A stretch of 64,000 bases of DNA from Pseudoalteromonas sp. T1lg75 (lineage in GTDB: Bacteria; Pseudomonadota; Gammaproteobacteria; Enterobacterales; Alteromonadaceae). How positions within the stretch are numbered: position 1 is the first letter of the stretch; each line of letters begins with the position of its first letter. The stretch covers positions 60,259 through 124,258 of the forward strand of contig NZ_PQCD01000062.1 of assembly GCF_002964705.1 (NCBI RefSeq), given 5' to 3'. Of this stretch, positions 1 through 9,494 are shown piece after piece. The notes under the pieces were generated by a model. That model ran no database searches, was not told where the DNA came from, and was given only the letters and a program-made list of their open reading frames with translations. Position numbers and translations under genes: made by a program.

Positions 1-205
1 GAAATTACCCTCTGTCGCCCACAACTGTGCGAGTGATGTGTGTGAGCAGAAAAATTACCTTCTGGCGCCCACAACCGTGCGTAATAATGTGCGTGAACGG
101 GAAAATTACCCTCTGGCACCCACAACCGTACGTAATAATGTGTGTGAGCGGGGAAATTACCCTCTGTCGCCCACAACTGTGCGTGTAATGTGTGTGAACG
201 GGGGA
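1..205. repeat. 51-bp tandem repeat array, four copies, truncated by window edge
   Basis: Four consecutive units begin near 1, 51, 102 and 153 and share the pattern AAATTACCCTCTGKCGCCC, then ACAACYGTGCGT, then a TGTGTGARCGGG-like end. Spacing is 50 bp between the first two units and 51 bp afterwards. Units differ by a few substitutions. The left end lies at the window edge, so the array probably continues. Because 51 is a multiple of three, open frames run through it on both strands; the plus-strand frame repeats a 17-residue unit containing NYPLAPTTVRNNV. I regard these frames as a by-product of the repeat, not as demonstrated genes. Confidence 0.85.
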
Positions 206-317
206 GCAACTCTTTATAATTTCACATAAGTGGTGAGGGATAAATATTATTTCCCGGCACATTAGCTATTTCATGTTAGGTTAGTGTTAGTATTTTTGAA
301 ATTAGTGAGGGTTAACG

Positions 318-620
318 ATGAAGCAGCAGCTGACACAAGATAAGATAATCTCTAAAGTCAAACTGTGGGCCGCTAAAGAAGCAACCACTCCAATATTGTT
401 AATTTCTCAAGAGGACGGTTCATACCATATCGGCTACTATGCAGGGATGGGTAACTATGACCATACACCCATCGACAAGCTACCTCTTATATACAAAGAG
501 GTTATCGAACAATTTTATAATTTAGGATACCTTCAAGAGGCAGGAAAGCCTTTTATGATCTATCCAGGCGGTTACCACTTTAAGAAGCTCGTATTGAATA
601 AGAATAACAAGCTCCCATAA
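318..620 (+). CDS. small hypothetical protein (100 aa)
   Basis: I do not recognise this protein. The ATG follows a GTGAGGG-type ribosome-binding site. The product is soluble, with no signal peptide or membrane segment. It starts with a lysine- and glutamine-rich helix (MKQQLTQDKIISKVK) and has a middle part rich in Gly and Tyr (YHIGYYAGMGNYDH) and a basic C-terminus. It has no obvious partner: a tandem repeat lies upstream and about 400 bases of AT-rich non-coding DNA downstream. The setting suggests accessory DNA. Coding status rests on the intact frame and the ribosome-binding site only. Confidence 0.6.
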   Translation: MKQQLTQDKIISKVKLWAAKEATTPILLISQEDGSYHIGYYAGMGNYDHTPIDKLPLIYKEVIEQFYNLGYLQEAGKPFMIYPGGYHFKKLVLNKNNKLP

Positions 621-1032
621 TCGACTATAGAGTCCTTCCCAAGAACTGCTTAAGTATCTAGAAAACCGCTTGCAATTCATCTCAGCAGCGACGAACACCT
701 CAAACTATAGGCTCAACGCGTAGTAAAAATACCACACGTTTTCGCAAGTAAGGTACTGAAAGTAAGTGTGTCACTGATTACATTAAGCGCGACATTAAAA
801 TTTAAGGTAACCAACCTACCTTAGACTCAATCATTTTCACAGAAGGTCCCTCGATACCAATAATCAGTACTGAAAACCAAAGGCTTGCTATGACAGCAAC
901 TTTATTCACTCAATAACCAGCGAATTCAAGCCTAATAAGAACCAACCTATATTATTAGCAGCATATGCAGATTCGTGCACTTATTTAAAAATTATTAAAT
1001 AAACGATTTTATGAAAACCAAGTTATCAATGC
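621..1032. other. AT-rich intergenic region, nothing recognised
   Basis: About 410 bases between the orphan gene at 318 and the 3' end of hrpB. I see no convincing open frame, RNA gene, long inverted repeat or terminator. It is clearly more AT-rich than the genes to its right. Confidence 0.6.
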
Positions 1033-3510
1033 CTACCTCTTACTACTTTTCTTTTTTTTCCTCGTGTCAATTTTAGAATCCACTATGTCATGTCCATCTG
1101 GCAAATCCCAGTTGTGTTTCGGATACCGCCCCTTCATCTCCTTTTGCACCTCGCGATAACTGCCCTGCCAGAACTGCGCCAAATCCTGGGTTAATTGCAG
1201 TGGGCGCTGTGCCGGCGACAGTAACTCCATTAATATCGGCAACTTGCCCTGTGCCAGCTTGGGGCTTTCGGTGAGGCCGTACACTTCCTGCATACGCACG
1301 CTAAGCTTGGCCGGACCATCAAGTTGATAGTGGATTCTATGGGTGACGCCGGAGGGCACGGTTAACTTGCTCGGTAACAGCTGCTCGAGCTGCTGTTGCG
1401 CCGGGTAATCCAGCAAACTCAGTAAGGCGGGACGATAATCGAGTTGCTGCAGTTGGGCCAGCGACTGCACCTCACTCAGATAGGGGGCCAGCCACCTAGG
1501 CGCCGCCGCCAATAAGCTCTGCTCGTCGCTGTAGGTAAAAGGCGCGCCCAGCAACTGCCCGGCCAGCAATAGGCGCGTTCGCAACTGCTGTGATTGTGGG
1601 TGCTTAAACAAGGCCCAGCCCTGCTTTTGCACCTGCCCGAGCCAGGCCTGACACTTCATTTGCGGACTAATGGCTACCGAGGAGGGCTGACTGCGCAGGG
1701 TAATGGCGCCGAGCTTAAAGCGGGTCTCATTGGTGAACTGCGCCGTCTTGTCGTTAAACTCACACACCTGTTGCTCGCTAAATAAATGCGGTAAATGCTC
1801 TTGTAATTGCTGGGGGCAAAAAGCGGTGGCAGAAAAGATCCGCTGGCCGCCTTGGCCGCCGACCTCGGCAATGGCCAGATACTCTTCATCGAGCCAGTGC
1901 TCAGCGGATGCCTGCACTCCAGCGCCATTACTCATCAGCATACCCTGACCACGGCGCTTGGCCAGACGATCCGGGTACGCCAGCGCCACCACCAGGGGCA
2001 ATAAGGACATAGGCAGGGATTGGCACTGTGCCAACTTGAGCCTTTGCTGCCAATACCTGAGTTGCTGGCGAAATGCCGGATGAGGTCGATGCAGCTGCGC
2101 ATTGAGCGCGGTGCTGAGCTCGGCGGCGGTGTTAATGCGCGCTTCCATCAAGGCGACAAAATGGACGGCCAGCTGCAAAAAACCCGGCCACTGACATTCA
2201 AACTTCTCGGCCTTATATAAAAGATGGGCAAAACGCAGTTCGGTGCCCATGGCATGCATGGCGCGCGCCTGGGGCAATAATTTGTCGCCCTCAAGTACCT
2301 CCAGCATCTGCAATAAGGCCTGCGCCTGTTGTTGTTGTGCCTGGGTTGGCGGGTCCAGCAGTTGCAGCTCGTCAATGTTTGCCCCCCACAGCTTGGCCTC
2401 GAGTAACAAGGGGCTGATATCACTGGTGAGCATCTCGGGCGCATCGTGACTGGCGCGGCGTTCAAGCTGCTCTTTGGCACCGAGGCGATAGACCACGCCG
2501 GGTTGCAAGCGCCCCGCTCGTCCGGCTCGTTGGGTGGCGGAGGAGCGGGAGATATTCACGGTTTTGAGCTCGGTGACCCCGGTTTTTAAATTAAACTCGG
2601 CGGCACGACGTTTGCCGCTGTCCACCACCACGCGAATGCCGTCTATGGTTAAACTGGTTTCCGCCACATTGGTGGTCAACACCACCTTACGCTTACCCTC
2701 GGGTGCCGGGGCTATGGCCTCTTGCTGCGCCTGTTTATCCAGCTCACCATAGAGCTTATGCACCTCGGTGTCGGCCGCTAAATCCGCCAGTTGCTCGCCC
2801 ACGCGGTTGATCTCGCGCTGACCGGGTAAAAACACCAGCACACTGCCCTCTTGCTCGCTAAGCGCCTTCTTCACCAGCGGCGCCATGGCCTCTAACCAGC
2901 GCTCGCTTTGCGCCAGGGGTTCATAGACCTCGTCGATGGGATAACTGCGTCCCTCGGCAGACACCATGGGACAATCGAAAAACTGCTGATAACGCTCGCC
3001 ATCCAGGGTTGCCGACATGATCAGAATTTTAAGGTCTTCCCTTAACAGCTGGCTTTCCAAGGCAAAGGCTAGGGCCGTGTCGGCGGCCAGGGAGCGCTCA
3101 TGGAATTCATCGAAAATCACCAGGTCGACGCCCGCTAACTCGGGATCGCTTTGCAACATGCGGGTGAGCACCCCTTCGGTGACGATTTCCAGGCGCGTGT
3201 CGGCACTCACCTTGGTTTCCTGACGCAACCGCAACCCCACGCTTTGCCCCACCCGCTCGTTTTGTTGCGATGCCAAAAACTGAGCAATATTGCGCGCCGC
3301 TAAACGCCTGGGTTCAAGCATAATAATGCGTTGAAAGTGGCCATCGCGCAGCAATTGCAGCGGCAGCCAGGTTGATTTACCGGCACCGGGTGGCGCTTGT
3401 AATAAACACAAGGGGTGAGTACTGAGTTGTTCGATTAGCTGAGGGTAGCTTTGTTGTATTGGTAGCACGACGGTCACACTGAGCGATTCATGGCGGCTAT
3501 TGTATGCCAT
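1033..3510 (-). CDS. hrpB: ATP-dependent RNA helicase HrpB
   Basis: DEAH-box helicase of the HrpB family, 825 aa, the usual length. Walker A (PPGAGKST) lies at residues 40-47, the DEAH-equivalent motif DEFHER near 135, the SAT motif (MSATLDG) near 165, and the C-terminal helicase motif VAETSLTI followed by QRAGRAGR around 285-340. The helicase-associated and HrpB C-terminal regions follow. The tail is strongly basic (TRKKKKSSKR). The family is a cytoplasmic NTP-dependent RNA helicase whose cellular RNA target is poorly defined. The start is 21 bases downstream of the diguanylate cyclase stop on the same strand, so the two may be co-transcribed. In E. coli hrpB lies beside mrcB; here mrcB is 40 kb away. 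Confidence 0.95.
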   Translation of the reverse strand: MAYNSRHESLSVTVVLPIQQSYPQLIEQLSTHPLCLLQAPPGAGKSTWLPLQLLRDGHFQRIIMLEPRRLAARNIAQFLASQQNERVGQSVGLRLRQETKVSADTRLEIVTEGVLTRMLQSDPELAGVDLVIFDEFHERSLAADTALAFALESQLLREDLKILIMSATLDGERYQQFFDCPMVSAEGRSYPIDEVYEPLAQSERWLEAMAPLVKKALSEQEGSVLVFLPGQREINRVGEQLADLAADTEVHKLYGELDKQAQQEAIAPAPEGKRKVVLTTNVAETSLTIDGIRVVVDSGKRRAAEFNLKTGVTELKTVNISRSSATQRAGRAGRLQPGVVYRLGAKEQLERRASHDAPEMLTSDISPLLLEAKLWGANIDELQLLDPPTQAQQQQAQALLQMLEVLEGDKLLPQARAMHAMGTELRFAHLLYKAEKFECQWPGFLQLAVHFVALMEARINTAAELSTALNAQLHRPHPAFRQQLRYWQQRLKLAQCQSLPMSLLPLVVALAYPDRLAKRRGQGMLMSNGAGVQASAEHWLDEEYLAIAEVGGQGGQRIFSATAFCPQQLQEHLPHLFSEQQVCEFNDKTAQFTNETRFKLGAITLRSQPSSVAISPQMKCQAWLGQVQKQGWALFKHPQSQQLRTRLLLAGQLLGAPFTYSDEQSLLAAAPRWLAPYLSEVQSLAQLQQLDYRPALLSLLDYPAQQQLEQLLPSKLTVPSGVTHRIHYQLDGPAKLSVRMQEVYGLTESPKLAQGKLPILMELLSPAQRPLQLTQDLAQFWQGSYREVQKEMKGRYPKHNWDLPDGHDIVDSKIDTRKKKKSSKR

Positions 3511-3531
3511 TGTCCACTTGGTTTCACGACC

Positions 3532-4563
3532 CTAATCGATAGCCACATCGTCGTCGAATACGACCCGGTTTTTACCATTGCTTTTGGCCAGGTATAAACG
3601 CTTATCGGCAATATTCAGGCAATGATCTATGCTCTCACCGACCTGACGTTGGTGAGCACCTATGCTTAGGGTCATATGCAAGCTGTGGCCCTCTGTGTGC
3701 AGAGCGTTGTCCTGCAGATGTTGCATTATCTGCGCGGCAACCCGTTTGGCACTGCGCGCCGCGGTATTATGCACCACCAGCAAAAACTCTTCACCGCCCC
3801 AACGAGCGACAATATCGTCGGGCCCGGCCTGCTCCTTTAGAGTCGTGGCGATAAAGCGCAACACCTGATCGCCCACCTGATGCCCATAGCCATCATTGAT
3901 CTGCTTAAAATTATCGGCATCGAGCAGCATATAGACGGCACCGGCGCCGAAACCGGACTGAGTCAGGCATTCCAGGGCATAACGGCGGTTACTGAGCTCG
4001 GTCATGGCATCGGTGCGCGCCAGTCGTTCATTAATCTGCAACTGCTGCATCAAAGCGCGGCTGTATTTATTGCGGTAGTACTCGTAAAAACCAGCCAGCA
4101 CACAGAGAATGGCGAAACACAGCATCACACGCGCGGGAAAATGGTAATTCTCGTATTGGTACAGGCCCAGGTTTGGCGTAAAGACAAACAGCAGCAACAC
4201 CACCGCACCCAACAAAATAAGGTCCACCGCCCCTTGCTTTAAACCGCGAATAAAAAAGGTCACCGGCGAGACGATAAATAACCACAGCGGTCCGGTACCA
4301 TGGCTGCCTCCGGACACCACCAGGTATGACATCAGCGCATAAAGGGAGTACAGCATCAGCACCGAGATAAAGGCATCATGCTTTTTTATCACAAAGGGCA
4401 AGGCAAACACGACTACGGCGCTGGCCAACAGCAGGCTCAGAAGCAGGTAGCCATCGAGGTAACTGTTGATGGCCATGATCAAGGAGGTACAGGCGCCAAT
4501 CGCGGCAAATACACGTAAAAAATGGGCCTTATCGGCATCGGCGGCATTAAAGGTATCTTTCAC
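3532..4563 (-). CDS. membrane-bound GGDEF diguanylate cyclase
   Basis: 343 aa. Residues 1 to about 165 form five or six hydrophobic segments with no recognisable extracytoplasmic sensor domain. A C-terminal GGDEF domain follows, with the nucleotide-binding region LLDADNFKQINDGYGHQVGD and the active-site motif RWGGEEF. GGEEF is an accepted active variant, so synthesis of cyclic di-GMP from two GTP at the inner membrane is likely. The usual inhibitory-site RxxD just before the active site reads GPDD here, so product feedback through the I-site is probably absent. Two PilZ proteins encoded in this window (16581 and 59368) are possible receptors. Confidence is high for family and moderate for activity. 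Confidence 0.92.
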   Translation of the reverse strand: MKDTFNAADADKAHFLRVFAAIGACTSLIMAINSYLDGYLLLSLLLASAVVVFALPFVIKKHDAFISVLMLYSLYALMSYLVVSGGSHGTGPLWLFIVSPVTFFIRGLKQGAVDLILLGAVVLLLFVFTPNLGLYQYENYHFPARVMLCFAILCVLAGFYEYYRNKYSRALMQQLQINERLARTDAMTELSNRRYALECLTQSGFGAGAVYMLLDADNFKQINDGYGHQVGDQVLRFIATTLKEQAGPDDIVARWGGEEFLLVVHNTAARSAKRVAAQIMQHLQDNALHTEGHSLHMTLSIGAHQRQVGESIDHCLNIADKRLYLAKSNGKNRVVFDDDVAID

Positions 4564-4669
4564 TGAACCGTACTACTTTTCCCTGTTATTCGATAACTTA
4601 CTGTATCATAAAAACATTAATGCCCAAGTTCTGGGTTGTTAATATTTGTTCAGGGCGCATTGAAGGCAT

Positions 4670-4696
4670 AAAAAAGGCGACCTAAGCCGCCTTTGT
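4670..4696 (-). terminator. Rho-independent terminator after metH
   Basis: On the minus strand a 7-bp stem AAAGGCG/CGCCTTT (plus-strand arms 4673-4679 and 4688-4694) is followed by a run of T. It sits 20 bases past the metH stop and closes the metA-metH operon. Confidence 0.8.
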
Positions 4697-4715
4697 TTAT
4701 TCGCTGTGAATCATC

Positions 4716-7339
4716 CTAGTAGTCGTAGCCCAGATTAGGCCCGAGCCATCTGTGGGCTTCCTCCAGTGTCATGCCCTGACGCGCGGCGTAATCTTCAACC
4801 TGGTCGCGCTGAATGCCCGCCACGGCGAAGTACTTGGAATCAGGATGGCTGAAATACCAGCCCGACACAGCCGCACCCGGCCACATGGCGTAAGAAGAAG
4901 TCAGCTTCATGCCAATGCGTTCTTCCACGTTCAACAAATCCCAAATTTTGGACTTTTCCGTGTGCTCCGGACAGGCCGGATAACCGGGCGCCGGGCGAAT
5001 ACCCTGATAATTTTCGCGAATAAGCTCATCATTGCTGAGCGCTTCATCCGTGGCGTAGCCCCAATGTACCTTTCGCACCTGCTCATGCAGATATTCGGCA
5101 AAGGCCTCGGCAAGGCGATCGGCCACGGCCTTAACCATGATCTTATTGTAGTCGTCGCCTTGGGCATCGAAGGCTTCGGCCAGCGCGTCTTCTTCCAGGC
5201 CGCCGGTGACGGCGAAGGCGCCAAAGTAATCCGGCGTGCCCTTCGGCGCGATATAGTCAGCAGGCAGTAGTTGGCAAAGCCCTTTTTCTCGGTTTGCTGA
5301 CGCAACTGACACGAACGTAACAGCACCTCGGTACGGCATTCATCGCGGTAAATTTCGATGTCGTCACCAACCCGGTTGGCCGGGAACAAACCTATCACGC
5401 CTTTTGGCTGTATGCTGCGCTCACGGGCAAACTTATCGAGCATGGCATTGGCATCGGCAAACAGCGACTGCGCCTGCTCGCCCACCACCTCGTCATTAAG
5501 AATGCGCGGATACTTACCCGCCAGCGACCAGGTCATAAAAAATGGCGTCCAGTCGATATAGTGACGCAGGGTGTCTATGGCCACATCGTGAAACTCCTGC
5601 ACGCCCAGCTTACTGGGAACAGGTGGCACATAGTTTTGCCAGTCCAGCTTGGCATGATTGGCCCGCGCCTGTTGCAAGCCAATGGGCTTGGAGCGCGGCT
5701 TTTTACGCGCCTGTTGCTCACGCACCTTCTCGTACTCGACCTTGGTTTTGGCCAAGAACTCCGTTTTGGCGGTTTTGCTCAATAGGTTGGAGGCCACGCC
5801 CACGGCGCGGCTGGCGTTATTCACATAGATCACGCCCTTGTCGTATTGGGGCTCAATTTTCACCGCCGTGTGGGCCTTAGAGGTAGTGGCACCACCAATC
5901 AGCAGCGGGATCTCAAAGCCGCGACGGGTCATTTCCTTGGCCACGTGCACCATCTCGTCAAGGGACGGGGTGATGAGGCCGGATAAACCGATGATATCGG
6001 CGTTTTCATCGATGGCGGTTTGCAGAATCTTCTCCGCTGGCACCATCACGCCCAGGTCTATCACCTCATAGTTATTACATTGCAGCACCACGCCGACGAT
6101 GTTTTTGCCTATGTCGTGCACATCGCCCTTCACCGTGGCCATAATGATTTTACCATTGGTTTCACCGGCTTGCTTTTCCGCCTCGATATAAGGGTCGAGG
6201 TAAGCCACCGCCCGTTTCATTACCCGCGCCGACTTGACCACCTGAGGCAGGAACATCTTACCGGCGCCAAAGAGGTCACCGACCACGTTCATGCCGTCCA
6301 TCAGCGGCCCTTCGATCACTTCGATAGGCTTGGCAAATTGCTGGCGACAGGTCTCGGTGTCTTCTTCGATGTAGTCTGTGATGCCTTTAACCAACGCATG
6401 CTCCAGGCGCTTTTCCACCGGCCAGGAACGCCACTCCAGGTCTTCCACCTTCTCCGCCTGCGCCATGCCCGAGTACTTGGGCGCCAGCTCAACCAGGCGC
6501 TCGCCCGCCCCCGGATCTTTATTGAGGATCACATCCTCAACCGCATCACGCAGCTCTTTGGGAATATCGTCATACACCGCCAACTGGCCGGCGTTGACTA
6601 TGCCCATGTCCATGCCCGCTTGAATGGCGTGATACAGGAACACCGAGTGAATGGCCTCGCGCACCGGGTTGTTACCACGAAACGAGAAGGACACATTCGA
6701 CACCCCGCCGGACACCTTACAGTGCGGCAGGTTTTCTTTGATGCGGCGGGTGCCCTCAATAAATTCCACCGCATAGTTATCATGCTCTTCGATACCCGTA
6801 GCCACGGCGAAAATATTGGGGTCGAAAATAATGTCTTCCGGCGGAAAGCCGAGCTCATCGACGAGAATGCGATACGAGCGCTCGCAGATTGCAAACTTAC
6901 GGTCGGCGGTTTCCGCCTGGCCGGTTTCATCAAAGGCCATCACCACCACGGCGGCGCCAAAGCGTTTCAGAATTTTTGCCTGCTTGCGGAACGGCTCTTC
7001 CCCTTCTTTGAGGGAAATGGAGTTCACAATCGCCTTACCCTGAATACACTTGAGGCCCGCCTCAATCACCTCCCATTTGGAGGAGTCGACCATGATCGGC
7101 ACCTTGGAGATATCCGGCTCCGAGGCGATCAGATTAAGAAACTTCACCATTGCCGCCTTGGAGTCCAACATGGCTTCATCCATGTTGATGTCGATCACCT
7201 GAGCGCCGCTTTCTACTTGCTCGCGGGCCACATCCAGGGCGGTTTCATAATCTTCTTCCATGATCAGGCGCTTAAAACGCGCCGAGCCGGTGACATTGGT
7301 ACGTTCACCGACATTGGTAAAAATGGCTGTATTGGTCAT
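4716..7339 (-). pseudogene. metH: methionine synthase MetH, C-terminal polypeptide (pterin, cobalamin and activation domains), one frameshift
   Basis: This covers E. coli MetH from just after the homocysteine domain to the end. It starts [20 protein letters not shown], the pterin-binding domain start. It contains the cobalamin-binding motif DVHDIGKN with the cobalt-ligand histidine, the pattern [11 protein letters not shown], and the activation domain ([15 protein letters not shown], then [18 protein letters not shown]), ending NLGYDY. The reading frame breaks near 5260: before it the frame encodes [15 protein letters not shown], after it a frame shifted by one continues [18 protein letters not shown]. 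Restoring one base (CTGCTGAC to CTGGCTGAC) rejoins a full-length protein of about 873 aa. A good ribosome-binding site (AAGGGG) precedes the ATG, 13 bases after the stop of the N-terminal polypeptide, so the two-gene arrangement looks genuine. Function is B12-dependent methyl transfer from methyltetrahydrofolate to homocysteine. Confidence 0.9.
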
Positions 7340-7352
7340 TGCTGTTGGCCCC

Positions 7353-8408
7353 TTAATTCAGATTACAGGCTTCAAGGCCACTGAGACGCATGCGCACCGG
7401 CAGCTCGGGGAGCGCCCGTGGTGCGGTATTTTTTAAGCCCTCGCTAAAGGCTTTAATATGCTCCGGCGTGGTACCGCAGCAACCACCGACAATATTAATA
7501 AAGCCCTGCTCGCCCCAGTCGATGATCTCCTCGGCCATGTCTTCGGCTTCCAGGTCGTACTCGCCAAACTCATTGGGCAAACCGGCATTGGGGTGCACCG
7601 AGGTGAAGGTTTCGCATACGGTGGATAACTCCTCCACATATTGGCGCAGCAGATCCGGACCCAGGGCGCAATTAAGGCCGATAGAAAGCGGCTTAATATG
7701 ACGAATGGAGTTATAAAAGGCCTCGGTGGTTTGTCCCGACAGGGTTCGGCCCGAAGCATCGGTAATGGTGCCGGAGATCATCACCGGCAAACTGGTACCG
7801 GCCTGCTCGAATGCTTCTTCCACCGCAAAGGATGCCGCCTTGGCATTAAGGGTATCAAAAATGGTTTCGATCAAGATCAGGTCGGCACCGCCTTCCATCA
7901 ACGCTAACGTAGATTCGATATAGGCCTCAACCAACTGATCAAAGGTGATATTACGATAACCGGGGTCGTTCACATCCGGCGAGATGGAGCAGGTCTTGGA
8001 CGTGGGCCCAAGCACACCGGCCACATAGCGTGGCTTATGCGGCTCCCTGGCGGTAAATTCATCGGCCACCTTACGGGCCAAGCGCGCCGACTCGAGATTA
8101 ATCTCGCGGCTTAGACTCGCCATGTCGTAGTCTTCCATGGAAATGGTGGTGGCATTAAAGGTGTTAGTTTCAATAATATCGGCACCGGCTTCGAGGTACT
8201 CGCGATGAATTTGCGCAATCACCTCGGGTTGCGTCAGGCTGAGCAGATCATTATTGCCCTTGACCAACACATGCCAGTCTTTGAAGCGCTCGCCGCGGTA
8301 GTCGTTTTCCTCAAACTTATGTTTTTGGATCATGGTGCCCATGGCGCCATCAAGAATTAAAATGCGCTGCTTCAGCGCCGCTTCGAGGGCATGACGTTTA
8401 TTCGGCAT
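7353..8408 (-). CDS. metH: methionine synthase MetH, N-terminal homocysteine-binding polypeptide
   Basis: 351 aa matching residues 1 to about 350 of full-length MetH: the zinc- and homocysteine-binding barrel. The motifs [11 protein letters not shown] (residues 16-26), GLNCALG and [11 protein letters not shown] carry the three zinc-ligand cysteines. It ends SGLEACNLN and stops exactly in the linker before the pterin domain. The next gene supplies the rest of the enzyme, so the product probably works as a complex with it. The start overlaps the end of metA by 11 bases, which implies translational coupling within a metA-metH operon. Alone it resembles betaine- or S-methylmethionine-homocysteine methyltransferases, but its position argues for a split MetH. 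Confidence 0.9.
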   Translation of the reverse strand: MPNKRHALEAALKQRILILDGAMGTMIQKHKFEENDYRGERFKDWHVLVKGNNDLLSLTQPEVIAQIHREYLEAGADIIETNTFNATTISMEDYDMASLSREINLESARLARKVADEFTAREPHKPRYVAGVLGPTSKTCSISPDVNDPGYRNITFDQLVEAYIESTLALMEGGADLILIETIFDTLNAKAASFAVEEAFEQAGTSLPVMISGTITDASGRTLSGQTTEAFYNSIRHIKPLSIGLNCALGPDLLRQYVEELSTVCETFTSVHPNAGLPNEFGEYDLEAEDMAEEIIDWGEQGFINIVGGCCGTTPEHIKAFSEGLKNTAPRALPELPVRMRLSGLEACNLN

Positions 8409-9345
8409 AATTATTGGTCCTTACATCCTGGCTCACCAGATTAATATCATAGGGCGTGGTTTGATACACGTAGTAGTTTAGCCAGTTGGAAAATAACAAG
8501 AAGGCATGGCTCTGCCAGGTTTTCGACGGTTTTAGCGCCGGATTGTCCTCGGGAAAATAGTTTTTCGGTTTATCCACATCCAAACCCTTGTCGACATCGC
8601 GTTGATACTCTTTTTGCAAGGTATCGGCGTCGTATTCCGGGTGCCCGGTCAGGTAGACCTGTGAGCCGCTTTGGTTTTTAAGTAAGTAGGCACCCACTTC
8701 ATCAGAACCGGCAAGCACTACCAGCTCTTCGCACTCGGCAATTTTATCGATATCGATATGACCGTAACGGGAATGCGGCACTAAAAAGCGATCGTCAAAG
8801 CCGCGGGTGAGCGCGCCGTGATCGAAATAACATTGGTGCTCAAACACCCCGCAAAGTTTGTTGGCCTGGAGTTCGCGTTTAAGGCCATGATGATGGAATA
8901 AACCGGCATGGGCGGCCCAACAACTGAACAGGGTGGAGGTAACATGATGCTCGGCCCAATCGAAAAACTCCTGTAATTCCTGCCAATAGCCCACTTCATC
9001 GTATTCTAGATGAGCCAGCGGCGCGCCGGTGATGATCACGGCATCATAGTTAGTGTCTTTCACATCGCTGAAATAGCGATAGAACATGTCCAGGTGCTGC
9101 TCGGAGTTGGCGCTGGATCTGTGAGTATCAAGACGCAGTAAGTCCACGTTGACCTGCAAAGGCGTATTGGCCAGCAAGCGAATAAACTGCACTTCCGTTT
9201 CTACCTTATTCGGCATCAGGTTCAATATGGCCAAACGCATGGGCCTGATCTCCTGCGTGCTGGCACGACTTTTCGGCATCACAAAGACATTTTCTTGGCG
9301 TAATTGCGAAATCGCTGGCAACGCATCCTGAACCGTAATAGGCAT
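8398..9345 (-). CDS. metA: homoserine O-succinyltransferase (acyltransferase) MetA
   Basis: 315 aa from [15 protein letters not shown], which aligns with the E. coli MetA start; an in-frame start four codons upstream (9357) is less likely. The enzyme activates homoserine with an acyl-CoA as the first committed step of methionine synthesis. Visible motifs are [38 protein letters not shown], the catalytic-cysteine region [23 protein letters not shown] and [11 protein letters not shown] with the catalytic histidine and glutamate. Succinyl and acetyl specificity cannot be told safely from sequence. First gene of the metA-metH operon, with MetJ-like boxes upstream. Confidence 0.96.
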   Translation of the reverse strand: MPITVQDALPAISQLRQENVFVMPKSRASTQEIRPMRLAILNLMPNKVETEVQFIRLLANTPLQVNVDLLRLDTHRSSANSEQHLDMFYRYFSDVKDTNYDAVIITGAPLAHLEYDEVGYWQELQEFFDWAEHHVTSTLFSCWAAHAGLFHHHGLKRELQANKLCGVFEHQCYFDHGALTRGFDDRFLVPHSRYGHIDIDKIAECEELVVLAGSDEVGAYLLKNQSGSQVYLTGHPEYDADTLQKEYQRDVDKGLDVDKPKNYFPEDNPALKPSKTWQSHAFLLFSNWLNYYVYQTTPYDINLVSQDVRTNNYAE

Positions 9346-9400
9346 AATTGGCTCCAATCTAAAGCTAGAGTAGCTATTATGACTAGAGTCATGGAAATTT

Positions 9401-9424
9401 CAACCTCTAGATGTTTAGACGTCC
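9401..9424 (-). promoter_or_regulatory. probable MetJ operator (met boxes) upstream of metA
   Basis: Read on the minus strand, three adjacent 8-mers are GGACGTCT, AAACATCT and AGAGGTTG, against the MetJ consensus AGACGTCT (7/8, 6/8 and 5/8 matches). They end about 55 bases before the metA start. Tandem 8-bp boxes are the known mode of MetJ/S-adenosylmethionine repression. The metJ gene itself is not in the window. Confidence 0.7.
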
Positions 9425-9494
9425 ATTTAAATTTTACAGCGACTCCCTCCCTTGCCATAATGCCGCCCATCAAACTAAATAAAAGGGGCCCAAG

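Noticed and set aside
1..229. CRISPR array at the left edge
   Set aside because: The whole 51-bp unit repeats without unique spacers, and no cas gene is near.
4716..5339. Separate 207-residue gene
   Set aside because: Its first 26 residues are out-of-frame metH; the rest is the MetH activation domain after a one-base shift.
6020..7384. 454-residue plus-strand open frame opposite metH
   Set aside because: Shadow of the conserved metH coding frame: His/Arg-rich, no recognisable domain or ribosome-binding site.
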